DNA of 64,000 bases from an uncultured Erythrobacter sp. (lineage in GTDB: Bacteria > Pseudomonadota > Alphaproteobacteria > Sphingomonadales > Sphingomonadaceae): positions 124,001-188,000 of the forward strand of contig CAJXJR010000006.1 of assembly GCA_913055155.1 (NCBI GenBank), given 5' to 3'. Shown in pieces: positions 36,005 to 43,819 of this stretch. The notes beneath the pieces were generated by a model, which was not told the origin of the DNA, made no database searches, and worked only from the letters and a program-made list of their open reading frames with translations. How positions within the stretch are numbered: the stretch's first letter is position 1; each line of letters starts with the position of its first letter. Position numbers and translations under genes: made by a program.

Positions 36005-38584
36005 TTAGCTGACGGTCATCTGCAGGGCGCCGTCGCCTTCCTCGATGTGCACGGAGCTGCCATCGGGCACCTCGCCTGCCAGCAGTTTCTCGGCCAGCGG
36101 ATCCTGCAGGTAACGCTGCACCGCGCGCTTCAGCGGACGTGCGCCGTAGACCGGATCGTATCCCACCCGGCCAAGCCAGTTTCGCGCACCCTCGGTCAGG
36201 TCGAGCGTGATCTTGCGATCCTTCAGCAGCTTCTGCACGCGGGCCACCTGGATATCAACGATCGGTGCCATGTGTTCCTGGCCAAGGCGGTGGAACAGCA
36301 CGATCTCGTCCAGCCGGTTGAGGAATTCAGGGCGGAAATGGCCGCGCACCACGTCCATCACCTGGTCCTCCACGTCCTCCACCTTCTGGTCGTCCGTCAG
36401 GTTCGACAGGAACTGGCTGCCAAGGTTGCTGGTCAGGATGATGAGGGTGTTGGAGAAGTCCACCACCCGGCCCTGCCCGTCAGTCAGGCGACCGTCGTCG
36501 AGCACCTGCAGCAGTACGTTGAACACGTCCTGGTGCGCCTTTTCGACCTCGTCGAACAGCACCACCTGGTACGGACGGCGCCGCACGGCCTCGGTCAGCA
36601 CACCGCCTTCGTCGTAGCCGACATAGCCCGGAGGAGCGCCGATCAGCCGGGCAACGGCGTGTTTCTCCATGAATTCGCTCATATCGATGCGCACCATCGC
36701 CTGGTCGTCGTCGAACAGGAAGGCAGCCAGCGCCTTGGTCAGCTCGGTCTTGCCGACGCCGGTGGGGCCAAGGAACAGAAAGCTGCCAAGCGGACGGTTC
36801 GGGTCCTGCAGGCCGGCGCGCGCACGGCGCACTGCCTTGGACACCGCTTCCACGGCCTTTTGCTGGCCGATCACGCGCTTGCCCAGCACATCTTCCATCT
36901 TCAGCAGCTTTTCGCGCTCGCCTTCCATCATCTTCTCGATGGCGACACCGGTCCAGCGGCTGACGACAGAGGCGATGTCGTCTTCGGTAACCTCTTCCTT
37001 CAGCAGCGCGTTGTCGGTCTGCCCTTCGGCTTCGGCCAGCGCCTTCTCCAGCTGCGGGATCCGGCCGTAGGAAAGCTCGCCCGCCTTGGCGAGGTCGCCC
37101 GCGCGCTGGGCCTGTTCCAGCTCGATGCGCGCGGCATCCAGCTCTTCCTTGATCCGCGCCTCTGCATGGATCTTGTCACGCTCGTTCTGCCAGCGCGTGG
37201 TCAGCTCGGTCGACTGCTGTTCAAGGTTGGCCAGTTCCTCGCGCAGGGCGGCAAGGCGGTCCTTCGAGGCCTCGTCGCTTTCCTTGGCGAGCGCCGATTC
37301 CTCGATCTTGAGCTGGATGATACGGCGATCGAGGCTCTCGATCTCTTCCGGCTTGCTCTCCACCTCCATGCGGATGCGGCTGGCGGCCTCGTCCATCAGG
37401 TCGATCGCCTTGTCGGGCAGGAACCGGTCGGAGATGTAGCGTTCGGAAAGCTGCGCGGCAGCCACGATCGCGGCGTCGGTAATGCGCACGCCATGGTGCA
37501 GTTCGTACTTTTCCTTGATCCCGCGCAGGATCGAAATGGTATCCTCCACGCTCGGCTCGTCCACGAACACGGGCTGGAACCGGCGTTGCAGGGCAGCGTC
37601 CTTTTCCACGTACTTCTGGTATTCATCCAACGTGGTGGCACCGATGCAGTGCAGTTCGCCGCGAGCCAGAGCGGGCTTCAGCAGGTTGCTGGCATCCATG
37701 CTGCCTTCGCTGGCGCCGGCACCGATCAGCGTGTGCATCTCGTCGATGAACAGGATGATGTCGCCCTCGGCGCCTTTCACCTCGTCGAGCACGGCCTTCA
37801 GCCGTTCCTCGAATTCGCCGCGATACTTCGCGCCTGCGATCAGGCTGCCCATATCGAGCGCCATCAGCTGGCGATCCTTCAGACTGTCGGGCACGTCGCC
37901 ATTGGCGATGCGCAGCGCCAGGCCTTCGGCAATCGCGGTCTTGCCGGTGCCGGGTTCGCCGATCAGCACGGGGTTGTTCTTGGTGCGGCGCGCCAGGATC
38001 TGCACGGTGCGGCGAATTTCCTCGTCGCGCCCGATCACCGGGTCCAGCTTGCCATCCCTGGCCTTCTGCGTCAGGTCCTGCGCGTACTTCTTCATCGCAT
38101 CGTAGGCGGCTTCGGCGTTGGCGGTGTCGGCGGTCTTGCCCTTGCGCAGTTCGTTGATCGCGGCGTTCAGCGCTTCGGGCGTGAGGCCGGCGTCGGCCAG
38201 TGCCTCGCTCGCCTTGGTCTGCCGCGACAGCGCCAAAGCCAGCAGCAGCCGTTCGACGGTGACATAGCTGTCGCCCGCCTTCTCGGCGACCTGCTCGGCC
38301 TGGTCGAGCACGCGCACGGCATCGTTATCCAGCCCCGGCGTCTGCTGCGCCCCGCCCCCGCTGACCGCGGGAATCTTGGCCAGCAGCGCATCCACCTGCT
38401 GCACGGCACGCAGGGGATCGCCCCCGGCGCGCTGGATCAGGCCCGAGGCCATGCCTTCGTCGTCCTCCAGCAGGGCCTTCAGGATATGTTCCGGGCTGAT
38501 GCGCTGGTGGTTGTTGCGAATGGCGACGGTCTGCGCGCTCTGGAGGAAACCCTTTGCGCGGTCGGTAAATTTCTCAAGGTTCAT
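36005..38584 (-). CDS. clpB: ClpB, disaggregating AAA+ chaperone
   Basis: An 859-residue Hsp104/ClpB chaperone. The N-terminal Clp repeats cover about 1-145. The first AAA+ module has Walker A GEPGTGKT near 205, and a coiled-coil middle domain spans about 400-530. The second AAA+ module has Walker A GPTGVGKT near 605 and the Gly-Tyr-Val-Gly pore loop [11 protein letters not shown]. The insertion of the middle domain separates it from ClpA and ClpC. It resolves protein aggregates with DnaK. A heat-shock type promoter lies just upstream. Confidence 0.97.
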   Translation of the reverse strand: MNLEKFTDRAKGFLQSAQTVAIRNNHQRISPEHILKALLEDDEGMASGLIQRAGGDPLRAVQQVDALLAKIPAVSGGGAQQTPGLDNDAVRVLDQAEQVAEKAGDSYVTVERLLLALALSRQTKASEALADAGLTPEALNAAINELRKGKTADTANAEAAYDAMKKYAQDLTQKARDGKLDPVIGRDEEIRRTVQILARRTKNNPVLIGEPGTGKTAIAEGLALRIANGDVPDSLKDRQLMALDMGSLIAGAKYRGEFEERLKAVLDEVKGAEGDIILFIDEMHTLIGAGASEGSMDASNLLKPALARGELHCIGATTLDEYQKYVEKDAALQRRFQPVFVDEPSVEDTISILRGIKEKYELHHGVRITDAAIVAAAQLSERYISDRFLPDKAIDLMDEAASRIRMEVESKPEEIESLDRRIIQLKIEESALAKESDEASKDRLAALREELANLEQQSTELTTRWQNERDKIHAEARIKEELDAARIELEQAQRAGDLAKAGELSYGRIPQLEKALAEAEGQTDNALLKEEVTEDDIASVVSRWTGVAIEKMMEGEREKLLKMEDVLGKRVIGQQKAVEAVSKAVRRARAGLQDPNRPLGSFLFLGPTGVGKTELTKALAAFLFDDDQAMVRIDMSEFMEKHAVARLIGAPPGYVGYDEGGVLTEAVRRRPYQVVLFDEVEKAHQDVFNVLLQVLDDGRLTDGQGRVVDFSNTLIILTSNLGSQFLSNLTDDQKVEDVEDQVMDVVRGHFRPEFLNRLDEIVLFHRLGQEHMAPIVDIQVARVQKLLKDRKITLDLTEGARNWLGRVGYDPVYGARPLKRAVQRYLQDPLAEKLLAGEVPDGSSVHIEEGDGALQMTVS

Positions 38585-38611
38585 GGCTGTCCCTCACATC
38601 CTTTCCACCGT

Positions 38612-38640
38612 CAGATAGTGTTGTATTTTCGCAACACAAG
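38612..38640 (-). promoter_or_regulatory. Putative sigma-32 promoter of clpB with overlapping dyad
   Basis: On the minus strand CTTG (38640-38637) is followed after 17-18 bases by ACTATCT (38619-38613). This is close to the alphaproteobacterial heat-shock pattern CTTG-N17-18-CYTATNT. The ATG lies about 28 bases further. A perfect inverted repeat GTGTTG-N8-CAACAC (38618-38637) fills the spacer and could be a repressor site. Confidence 0.6.
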
Positions 38641-38857
38641 GGCTGTTGGGCGGCAAAATTCGTGCCGTCGTCGAAAACTTTGCACCGGCAAGAGATGCTC
38701 GCGCGGGTGCAAGGTTTCAACTGCGTCTAGCAGCGGCCAGGCAGAGGAACATTGACCTGCAACAAGTCATCAGCCGCGCGCACGGGCCAACCGATCACAT
38801 AGCGGACACACAACGGTCGCATGGTCGCAATCCGGCGCAGGCATCGCAAGATGCGCA

Positions 38858-39547
38858 ATGGCTACACGAATGACGACATCCGATCTCGAGAACGACGGCG
38901 TGATCCGCGCCTACGATCGCTGGGCCCCGATCTACGACCTGGTGTTCGGCGGCGTCTTTCGTGAAGGTCGGCGCGACGCCATCGGCGCTGCCGAAGCCGC
39001 CCTGCCCGACGGCGGACGCGTGCTGGAAGTGGGTGCCGGAACGGGCCTGAACCTGCCGCTGTACAAGCCTACCACGCGGCTGGTGGCGGTCGACCTGTCA
39101 CCCGGCATGATCGCGCAGATCGCCAAGCGCAAGGCGCAGCTTGGCCTCGCCAACCTGGAAGAGGTGGAGGTGATGAACGCGCAGGCGATGACCTTCACCG
39201 ACGATGCATTCGAAGTGCTGGTGGCGAATTACGTCGTCACCTCCTGCCCCGATCCGGAGGCCGCGCTGGACGAATTCGTGCGCGTCACCAAGCCCGGCGG
39301 GCACATCGTCATCACCACCCGCATCGGCGCCAACACCGGCCTGCGCGGCAGGATAGAGAAGGCGCTGATGCCGATCACCCGGCGTTTGGGGTTCCGCACC
39401 GACTTCCCCTATTCGCGCTACGAAAACTGGGCGAAGGCCAACGGCCAGGTCGAACTGCTGGAGAACCGCCCGCTGCCACCGCTCGGTCATTTCTCCATCC
39501 TGACCTACCGGAAGACCGCAAACTGCAACAATTCTGGGGTCAAATGA
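38858..39547 (+). CDS. Class I SAM-dependent methyltransferase, PmtA-like (phosphatidylethanolamine N-methyltransferase type)
   Basis: A 229-residue methyltransferase. The N-terminal YDRWAPIYDLVFGGVFREGR is characteristic of the Rhodobacter-type PmtA/UbiE-like group. SAM-binding motif I is VLEVGAGTGLNLPLY (residues 55-69), and the post-motifs LVAVDLSPGMI and FVRVTKPGGHIVITTRI follow. The family converts phosphatidylethanolamine to phosphatidylcholine; this substrate is inferred from resemblance and from psd 4 kb away. A UbiE or other small-molecule methyltransferase is the alternative. The next gene begins 45 bases later. Confidence 0.75.
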   Translation: MATRMTTSDLENDGVIRAYDRWAPIYDLVFGGVFREGRRDAIGAAEAALPDGGRVLEVGAGTGLNLPLYKPTTRLVAVDLSPGMIAQIAKRKAQLGLANLEEVEVMNAQAMTFTDDAFEVLVANYVVTSCPDPEAALDEFVRVTKPGGHIVITTRIGANTGLRGRIEKALMPITRRLGFRTDFPYSRYENWAKANGQVELLENRPLPPLGHFSILTYRKTANCNNSGVK

Positions 39548-39592
39548 TCCGAACGGGGCTTGCCCCACCTCTTCACCTGGACGGAGCACATC

Positions 39593-40195
39593 ATGGGTCG
39601 CTTTCGCGAGCAACTGCGGGAACAACGGTGGGACGATCATCGCTATTACCACCAGAGCATCATCAACCAGGCACTGCACTTCTTCAGCGCGTGCACCTTC
39701 CTGCTGAGCTACGTGCTCTTGTGGAACTACCCGTGGCTGGCCGCCCTGCTGGCGTGGGGCTTTGCCATGACGAGCCGCCAGGCGGGCCATTTCTTCTTCG
39801 AGCCCAAGGGCTATGACCACGTGAACGAGGCCACGCACGAGTACAAGGAAGAGATCAAGGTCGGCTACAACCTTGCGCGCAAGGTGGTGCTGATGAGCCT
39901 GTGGGCGATCCTGCCGCTGGTGCTGTGGCTGGAGCCGAGCCTGTTCGGCCTCTTTGCAGAGCCGCACACCACGGTACGCGGCTACCTGGAAAACCTCGGC
40001 ATCGCCTGGTTGATCCTTGGGGTGGGCGCGATCGTGTTCCGCATGGTGCAGTTGTTCATCATCCGCGACGTGGAAACGGGCGTGGTCTGGGCGACCAAGA
40101 TCATCACCGATCCGTTCACCGACTTCATGCTCTATCGCAAGGCGCCCGCCGAATGCGCCAGGGCCGCTGTCGCCTGGCGCCCCTCGCGCGGCTGA
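39593..40195 (+). CDS. Conserved-looking integral membrane protein, family not recognised
   Basis: A 200-residue protein I cannot name. The N-terminus is polar with clustered His and Tyr (DDHRYYHQSIINQALHFFSA). Hydrophobic segments lie at about residues 31-65 (probably two short helices) and 105-160. Between them is a charged cytoplasmic-like stretch, HFFFEPKGYDHVNEATHEYKEEIKVGYN. The spaced histidines recall metal or lipid enzymes of the membrane, but no known histidine-box pattern is complete. The ATG at 39593 follows GGAG; a TTG at 39560 is the alternative. It probably shares a transcript with the methyltransferase. Confidence 0.7.
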   Translation: MGRFREQLREQRWDDHRYYHQSIINQALHFFSACTFLLSYVLLWNYPWLAALLAWGFAMTSRQAGHFFFEPKGYDHVNEATHEYKEEIKVGYNLARKVVLMSLWAILPLVLWLEPSLFGLFAEPHTTVRGYLENLGIAWLILGVGAIVFRMVQLFIIRDVETGVVWATKIITDPFTDFMLYRKAPAECARAAVAWRPSRG

Positions 40196-40257
40196 CGAAA
40201 GACGCCATTCAAGGGAAATGGGCGAAGTGGCTGAACGCAGGCGGCTTGCGTTCGGGC

Positions 40258-40287
40258 GACGCTCCAGGGGTTTGGCACCCCGGCGTC
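40258..40287. terminator. Hairpin between convergent genes (membrane protein and mtfA-like gene)
   Basis: Nested stems GACGC/GCGTC and GGGGT/ACCCC with a 5-base loop sit in the 126-base convergent gap. No U-tract follows, so this is a weak terminator candidate. Confidence 0.35.
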
Positions 40288-40321
40288 TCGCCAGTCCAGC
40301 TCCGCCTTGCGCAACGACGCT

Positions 40322-41137
40322 TCAGGTCCACTCCGCCGGATCGAGCGCGAACAGCTCTGCCAGCTGCGCGTAAAGCGCAGGCTCATCACGCCTGAGCGCA
40401 GCAGGCTTCTCGAAAAAGGCTACGGTCGCTTCGGCGAAGAACTCCTGGTGGTTGACCGCGCCGTAGGGGTCGATCACGGGATGGTGTCCGCTTTCCACCC
40501 GCTCCACCTGATCGTGATAGGCGTCCAGCATGGCCTTTTCCCAACCGGCGTAAGCCTGTCCCTTGCTCAGGATGGGGATGCCATTGGTGTGCCCCGTCAG
40601 GCTGTCCAGTTGGTGTGCGAACTCGTGGATCACGACGTTGTGGCCATCTTCCGCGTCGAGGCCGCCCTGCAGCGCGTGGTCCCATGACAGGACGACCGGC
40701 CCCCGCTGCCAGCTTTCCCCGGCCAGGTGCGAATTCTGTTCGTGGACCACAAAACCGTCGTGCATGTTGCGAGGCGCATGAATGGTCGACGGATAGATCA
40801 CCACGGTCCTGATCGTCTCGTACCAGACCGGACTGTTGACGATCAGCAGGCAAGCCTGCGCGGCAATCGAAAGCCGCATTTCATCGCGAAGTTCCAGCCC
40901 CTGGTATGCATGAAAGGTGACCTGGTCGAGGAACAGGTTGATCTTGCCTTCCAGTCTTGGCCGCAGCGAAGGCGGCAACCGGCGGACGATCGGAACAAGC
41001 CGCTCCAGCACATCGCGCTGCTCCGGGGTGAGCGGTGTCGCCAGCAATCGTTCGCGCCGCAGCCGTCGCGAAATGCTGCGATAGGCAAGACCGCCGACAA
41101 CCAGCAGGGCGACGAGGAGGAACGACGCGAGAGTCAT
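40322..41137 (-). CDS. MtfA-like zinc peptidase (M90 family)
   Basis: A 271-residue protein with an N-terminal membrane helix (SFLLVALLVVGGLAY) and an MtfA domain. The zinc motif HEFAH is at residues 171-175 (NVVIHEFAHQLDSL), with a downstream glutamate in NHQEFFAEATVAFFEKP. E. coli MtfA is a soluble aminopeptidase that binds the Mlc repressor; no Mlc-like gene is here, and this version carries an anchor. The ATG at 41137 is chosen over the TTG at 41158. Confidence 0.88.
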   Translation of the reverse strand: MTLASFLLVALLVVGGLAYRSISRRLRRERLLATPLTPEQRDVLERLVPIVRRLPPSLRPRLEGKINLFLDQVTFHAYQGLELRDEMRLSIAAQACLLIVNSPVWYETIRTVVIYPSTIHAPRNMHDGFVVHEQNSHLAGESWQRGPVVLSWDHALQGGLDAEDGHNVVIHEFAHQLDSLTGHTNGIPILSKGQAYAGWEKAMLDAYHDQVERVESGHHPVIDPYGAVNHQEFFAEATVAFFEKPAALRRDEPALYAQLAELFALDPAEWT

Positions 41138-41205
41138 GCAAGACACATTGGGTCGCAACGGTCATCGCGCAATATGTCAGCAGACCGGGAACTGCGGCTT
41201 GCCGA

Positions 41206-42858
41206 TCACCCCCGCCCGATCTTTGCTCGCAAACTCTCTTTCAGGATCGATCGCTTGATGCCCGTGTCGGTCACGCCGTCCTTGCTCCAGGTCCAGCCAT
41301 CGGCCTCGAACTTGCGCGCCGCTGCGACAAAGCGGTCGGCGACTTCGGCGAACTCCGCTTCGCCATAGGCGAAGGAGAAGATGAACCGTCCGGTGCCGGT
41401 CCAGCCCAGTGCCAGCCCTTCGGCGCGCAGGTAGTACTGGAACATCCAGTTATAGCGGCAGGGCCTGGTGTAGAAGCAGGTCCACACGGTGGAAAGGTTC
41501 GCTACCCGCGGCGACAGGCCTTCCGCCTCCAGCCGCGCATTCAGTGCTGCGGCGCGCGCGTTCCAGCGCTCGTCCAGCCCGCCATAGGCCGCGCGCGCAT
41601 CGTCGCTGGCATGCCACTGCAGGAACTGGTCCATCGCGCCCATCACGTAAGGGTGCGAATTGAACGTGCCGCGAGCAAAGCAGATGTCGGCGGGCTTGTC
41701 GTCCTTGTAGCGCTTCATCAGGTCGCCCCGGCCGCACAGCACGCCCACCGGCAGGCCGCCACCCAGCGTCTTGCCATAGGCGACCATGTCGGGCGTGATG
41801 CCGAAATATTCGCAGGCCCCGCGCCGGGCGAGGCGGAAGCCGGTAAAGACCTCGTCCACGATCAGCACCACGCCCGCCCGTGTGCACACCTCGCGCAGCC
41901 GCGCCAGCCATGCCGAATAGGCCTCGCGGTCCACATGCGCCCGGCGGCTGGAATCCACCAGCGCACTGTCGCCTGGCGCATTGGCATTGGGATGCATCGC
42001 CTGCAGCGGGTTCACCAGGACGCAGGCGATGTTCCTGCGCGTGCGCAGCACCTCCAGCGTCGCCTCGCTCATGTCCGCCAGCGTATAGGTGCGGTCCGCC
42101 GGCACCGGGTTGCCGATGCCCGGCTGCACCTCTCCCCACCAGCCGTGATAGGCGCCGGCAAAGCGCACCAGCCTGTCCTTGCCGGTGTGATAGCGCGCCA
42201 GCCGCACCGCCTGCATCACGGCCTCGGTGCCGGACATGTGAAAGCTGACACCGTCAAGCCCGCTGATTGCCTTCAGCCGCTTCACGTTTTCGGCCACCAC
42301 CGGATGCAGTCCGCCCAGCACCGGGCCAAGGTCCGCCACGATGGCCGCACCGCGTTCGATCATGCCCTTGTAGGCATCGGTGCCCAGCAGGTTCACGCCA
42401 TAAGAGCCGGTGAGATCGTAGAGCCGGTTGCCGTCGAGGTCGGTCAGCATCACGCCGTCGCTGGACTGGTAGAAGCTGCCCGAAGGCAAGTTCTCGCGCA
42501 CCACGCGGCTGAACTGGAACGGCACCCGGTACGTGCCGGTGAAGGCGATATCGGGGATCGAATCCTGCATCTCTGCGCTGGCCGCAGCGGTTTTCGCAAA
42601 CCGCTGCCGGTAGGTTTCGGACAGGGCGAAGAAACCCGCCTCGCGCCGGGCGACCACCTCTTCGGGCACTCCGTCGGCGCGGAAGAAAGCATCTCGGTCG
42701 AATTCGTAGAACGGCAGCAGGCCCGCCACCCGTTTCGCCATGCGCACGTGACCCACCAGCCCCTTGTGCTTGGCGCGGCTCAGCTTCAGCCGGTTCCAGC
42801 CCCAGCTGGCACCATAGGCAAGCCCGGCAGCCCCGGCGAGAACACGTGCGGCTTTCAT
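41206..42858 (-). CDS. Class III PLP-dependent aminotransferase, glutamate-1-semialdehyde aminomutase-like, with N-terminal extension
   Basis: A 550-residue protein. The PLP core runs from about residue 120, with SGTEAVMQAVRLAR (209-222), AYHGWW (237-241), DEVFTGFR with the pyridine-contacting Asp335, and the Schiff-base Lys363 in YGKTLGGG. The first about 110 residues are an extension with a possible membrane-associated segment (VLAGAAGLAYGASWGW). True HemL enzymes are about 430 residues, so this is probably not heme synthesis. The substrate is unknown. The ATG at 42858 has an AAGGA site. Divergent from psd by only 34 bases. Confidence 0.82.
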   Translation of the reverse strand: MKAARVLAGAAGLAYGASWGWNRLKLSRAKHKGLVGHVRMAKRVAGLLPFYEFDRDAFFRADGVPEEVVARREAGFFALSETYRQRFAKTAAASAEMQDSIPDIAFTGTYRVPFQFSRVVRENLPSGSFYQSSDGVMLTDLDGNRLYDLTGSYGVNLLGTDAYKGMIERGAAIVADLGPVLGGLHPVVAENVKRLKAISGLDGVSFHMSGTEAVMQAVRLARYHTGKDRLVRFAGAYHGWWGEVQPGIGNPVPADRTYTLADMSEATLEVLRTRRNIACVLVNPLQAMHPNANAPGDSALVDSSRRAHVDREAYSAWLARLREVCTRAGVVLIVDEVFTGFRLARRGACEYFGITPDMVAYGKTLGGGLPVGVLCGRGDLMKRYKDDKPADICFARGTFNSHPYVMGAMDQFLQWHASDDARAAYGGLDERWNARAAALNARLEAEGLSPRVANLSTVWTCFYTRPCRYNWMFQYYLRAEGLALGWTGTGRFIFSFAYGEAEFAEVADRFVAAARKFEADGWTWSKDGVTDTGIKRSILKESLRAKIGRG

Positions 42859-42892
42859 ACGAATGTCCTTTTTCACCCGTTAAGGGCGGCAA

Positions 42893-43762
42893 ATGTCGTT
42901 CGGACGCACCTTTCGGACATTCTTAAGTCAGGAAAATGTCAATTTCCTGCTGACCAACCGAATTCCGCGCCACGCGCTGACGCGCTTCATGGGCTGGTTC
43001 GCGCGGGTGGAGTTCGCCCCGGTGCGTGCGGCCAGCATCGCCACCTGGAAATTCTTTTGCGACGTGGACATGCGCGATGCGGAAGACACGCGCTTCCGGT
43101 CGCTGCGCGAGGCCTTCATCCGCCCCTTGCGCGAAGGGGCCCGCCCGCTCGACAGCGATCCGGACATCATCGCCAGCCCGTGCGACGGCATCGTCGGCGC
43201 CTTCGGCCGGATCGAAGCCGGCACTGCCTTGCAGGTGAAGGGCATGCCCTATCCCGTGGCGGACCTGCTCGGCTCAGCAGCGGAGGCGTCGGCGCTGGAG
43301 GGCGGCTGGTATGTCACCCTGCGGCTGACGGCGGGCATGTACCACCGATTTCACGCCCCGCACGACATCACGGTGAAGCAGTTGCGCTATATCTCCGGCG
43401 ATACCTGGAACGTGAACCCGATTGCACTGAAGCGGGTGGAGCGCCTGTTCTGCAAGAACGAGCGCGCGCCGATCACCGTGCGGCTGGACCGATCGGGCAG
43501 GCAGCTGGTGCTGGTGCCGGTTGCCGCCGTGCTGGTCGCCAGCATTCGCCTGCCCTGGTACGACGAGGCACACGGCGTGCGAGGCACGGGCGAGCGGGTA
43601 GAGAACCTCGATGCGCATTTCTCCAAGGGGCAGGAAATGGGCTGGTTCGAACACGGTTCCACGATCGTGGTGCTGGCCCCGCCCGACTGCCCGCCGGTCG
43701 CCACTCTGGAAACCGGGCAGACGATCCGCATGGGCGAAAGGCTGATGGTGATCGACCAATAG
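42893..43762 (+). CDS. psd: Phosphatidylserine decarboxylase proenzyme
   Basis: A 289-residue proenzyme making phosphatidylethanolamine. The self-cleavage site is at Gly255-Ser256 in EHGSTIVVL, where Ser256 becomes the pyruvoyl group; the more usual Leu before GST is His here. The conserved Asp98 (SPCDG) and His154 (YHRFHAP) complete the autoprocessing and catalytic set. The FLLTNRIPRHALTRFMGWF N-terminus is membrane-associating. The 34-base divergent gap means its promoter must overlap the aminotransferase coding region, or the two genes share control. Confidence 0.93.
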   Translation: MSFGRTFRTFLSQENVNFLLTNRIPRHALTRFMGWFARVEFAPVRAASIATWKFFCDVDMRDAEDTRFRSLREAFIRPLREGARPLDSDPDIIASPCDGIVGAFGRIEAGTALQVKGMPYPVADLLGSAAEASALEGGWYVTLRLTAGMYHRFHAPHDITVKQLRYISGDTWNVNPIALKRVERLFCKNERAPITVRLDRSGRQLVLVPVAAVLVASIRLPWYDEAHGVRGTGERVENLDAHFSKGQEMGWFEHGSTIVVLAPPDCPPVATLETGQTIRMGERLMVIDQ

Positions 43763-43819
43763 CATGGCCAGCCGAGGAAACGGGTTTCGCTCTGGCGACA
43801 GCGTGCTATCCCGTTTCAC

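Noticed and set aside
36047-38755. A 900-codon open frame antisense to clpB
   Set aside because: It mirrors clpB codon positions; its His/Gln/Arg-rich composition is the usual artefact of GC-rich genes and it lacks a ribosome site or known domain.
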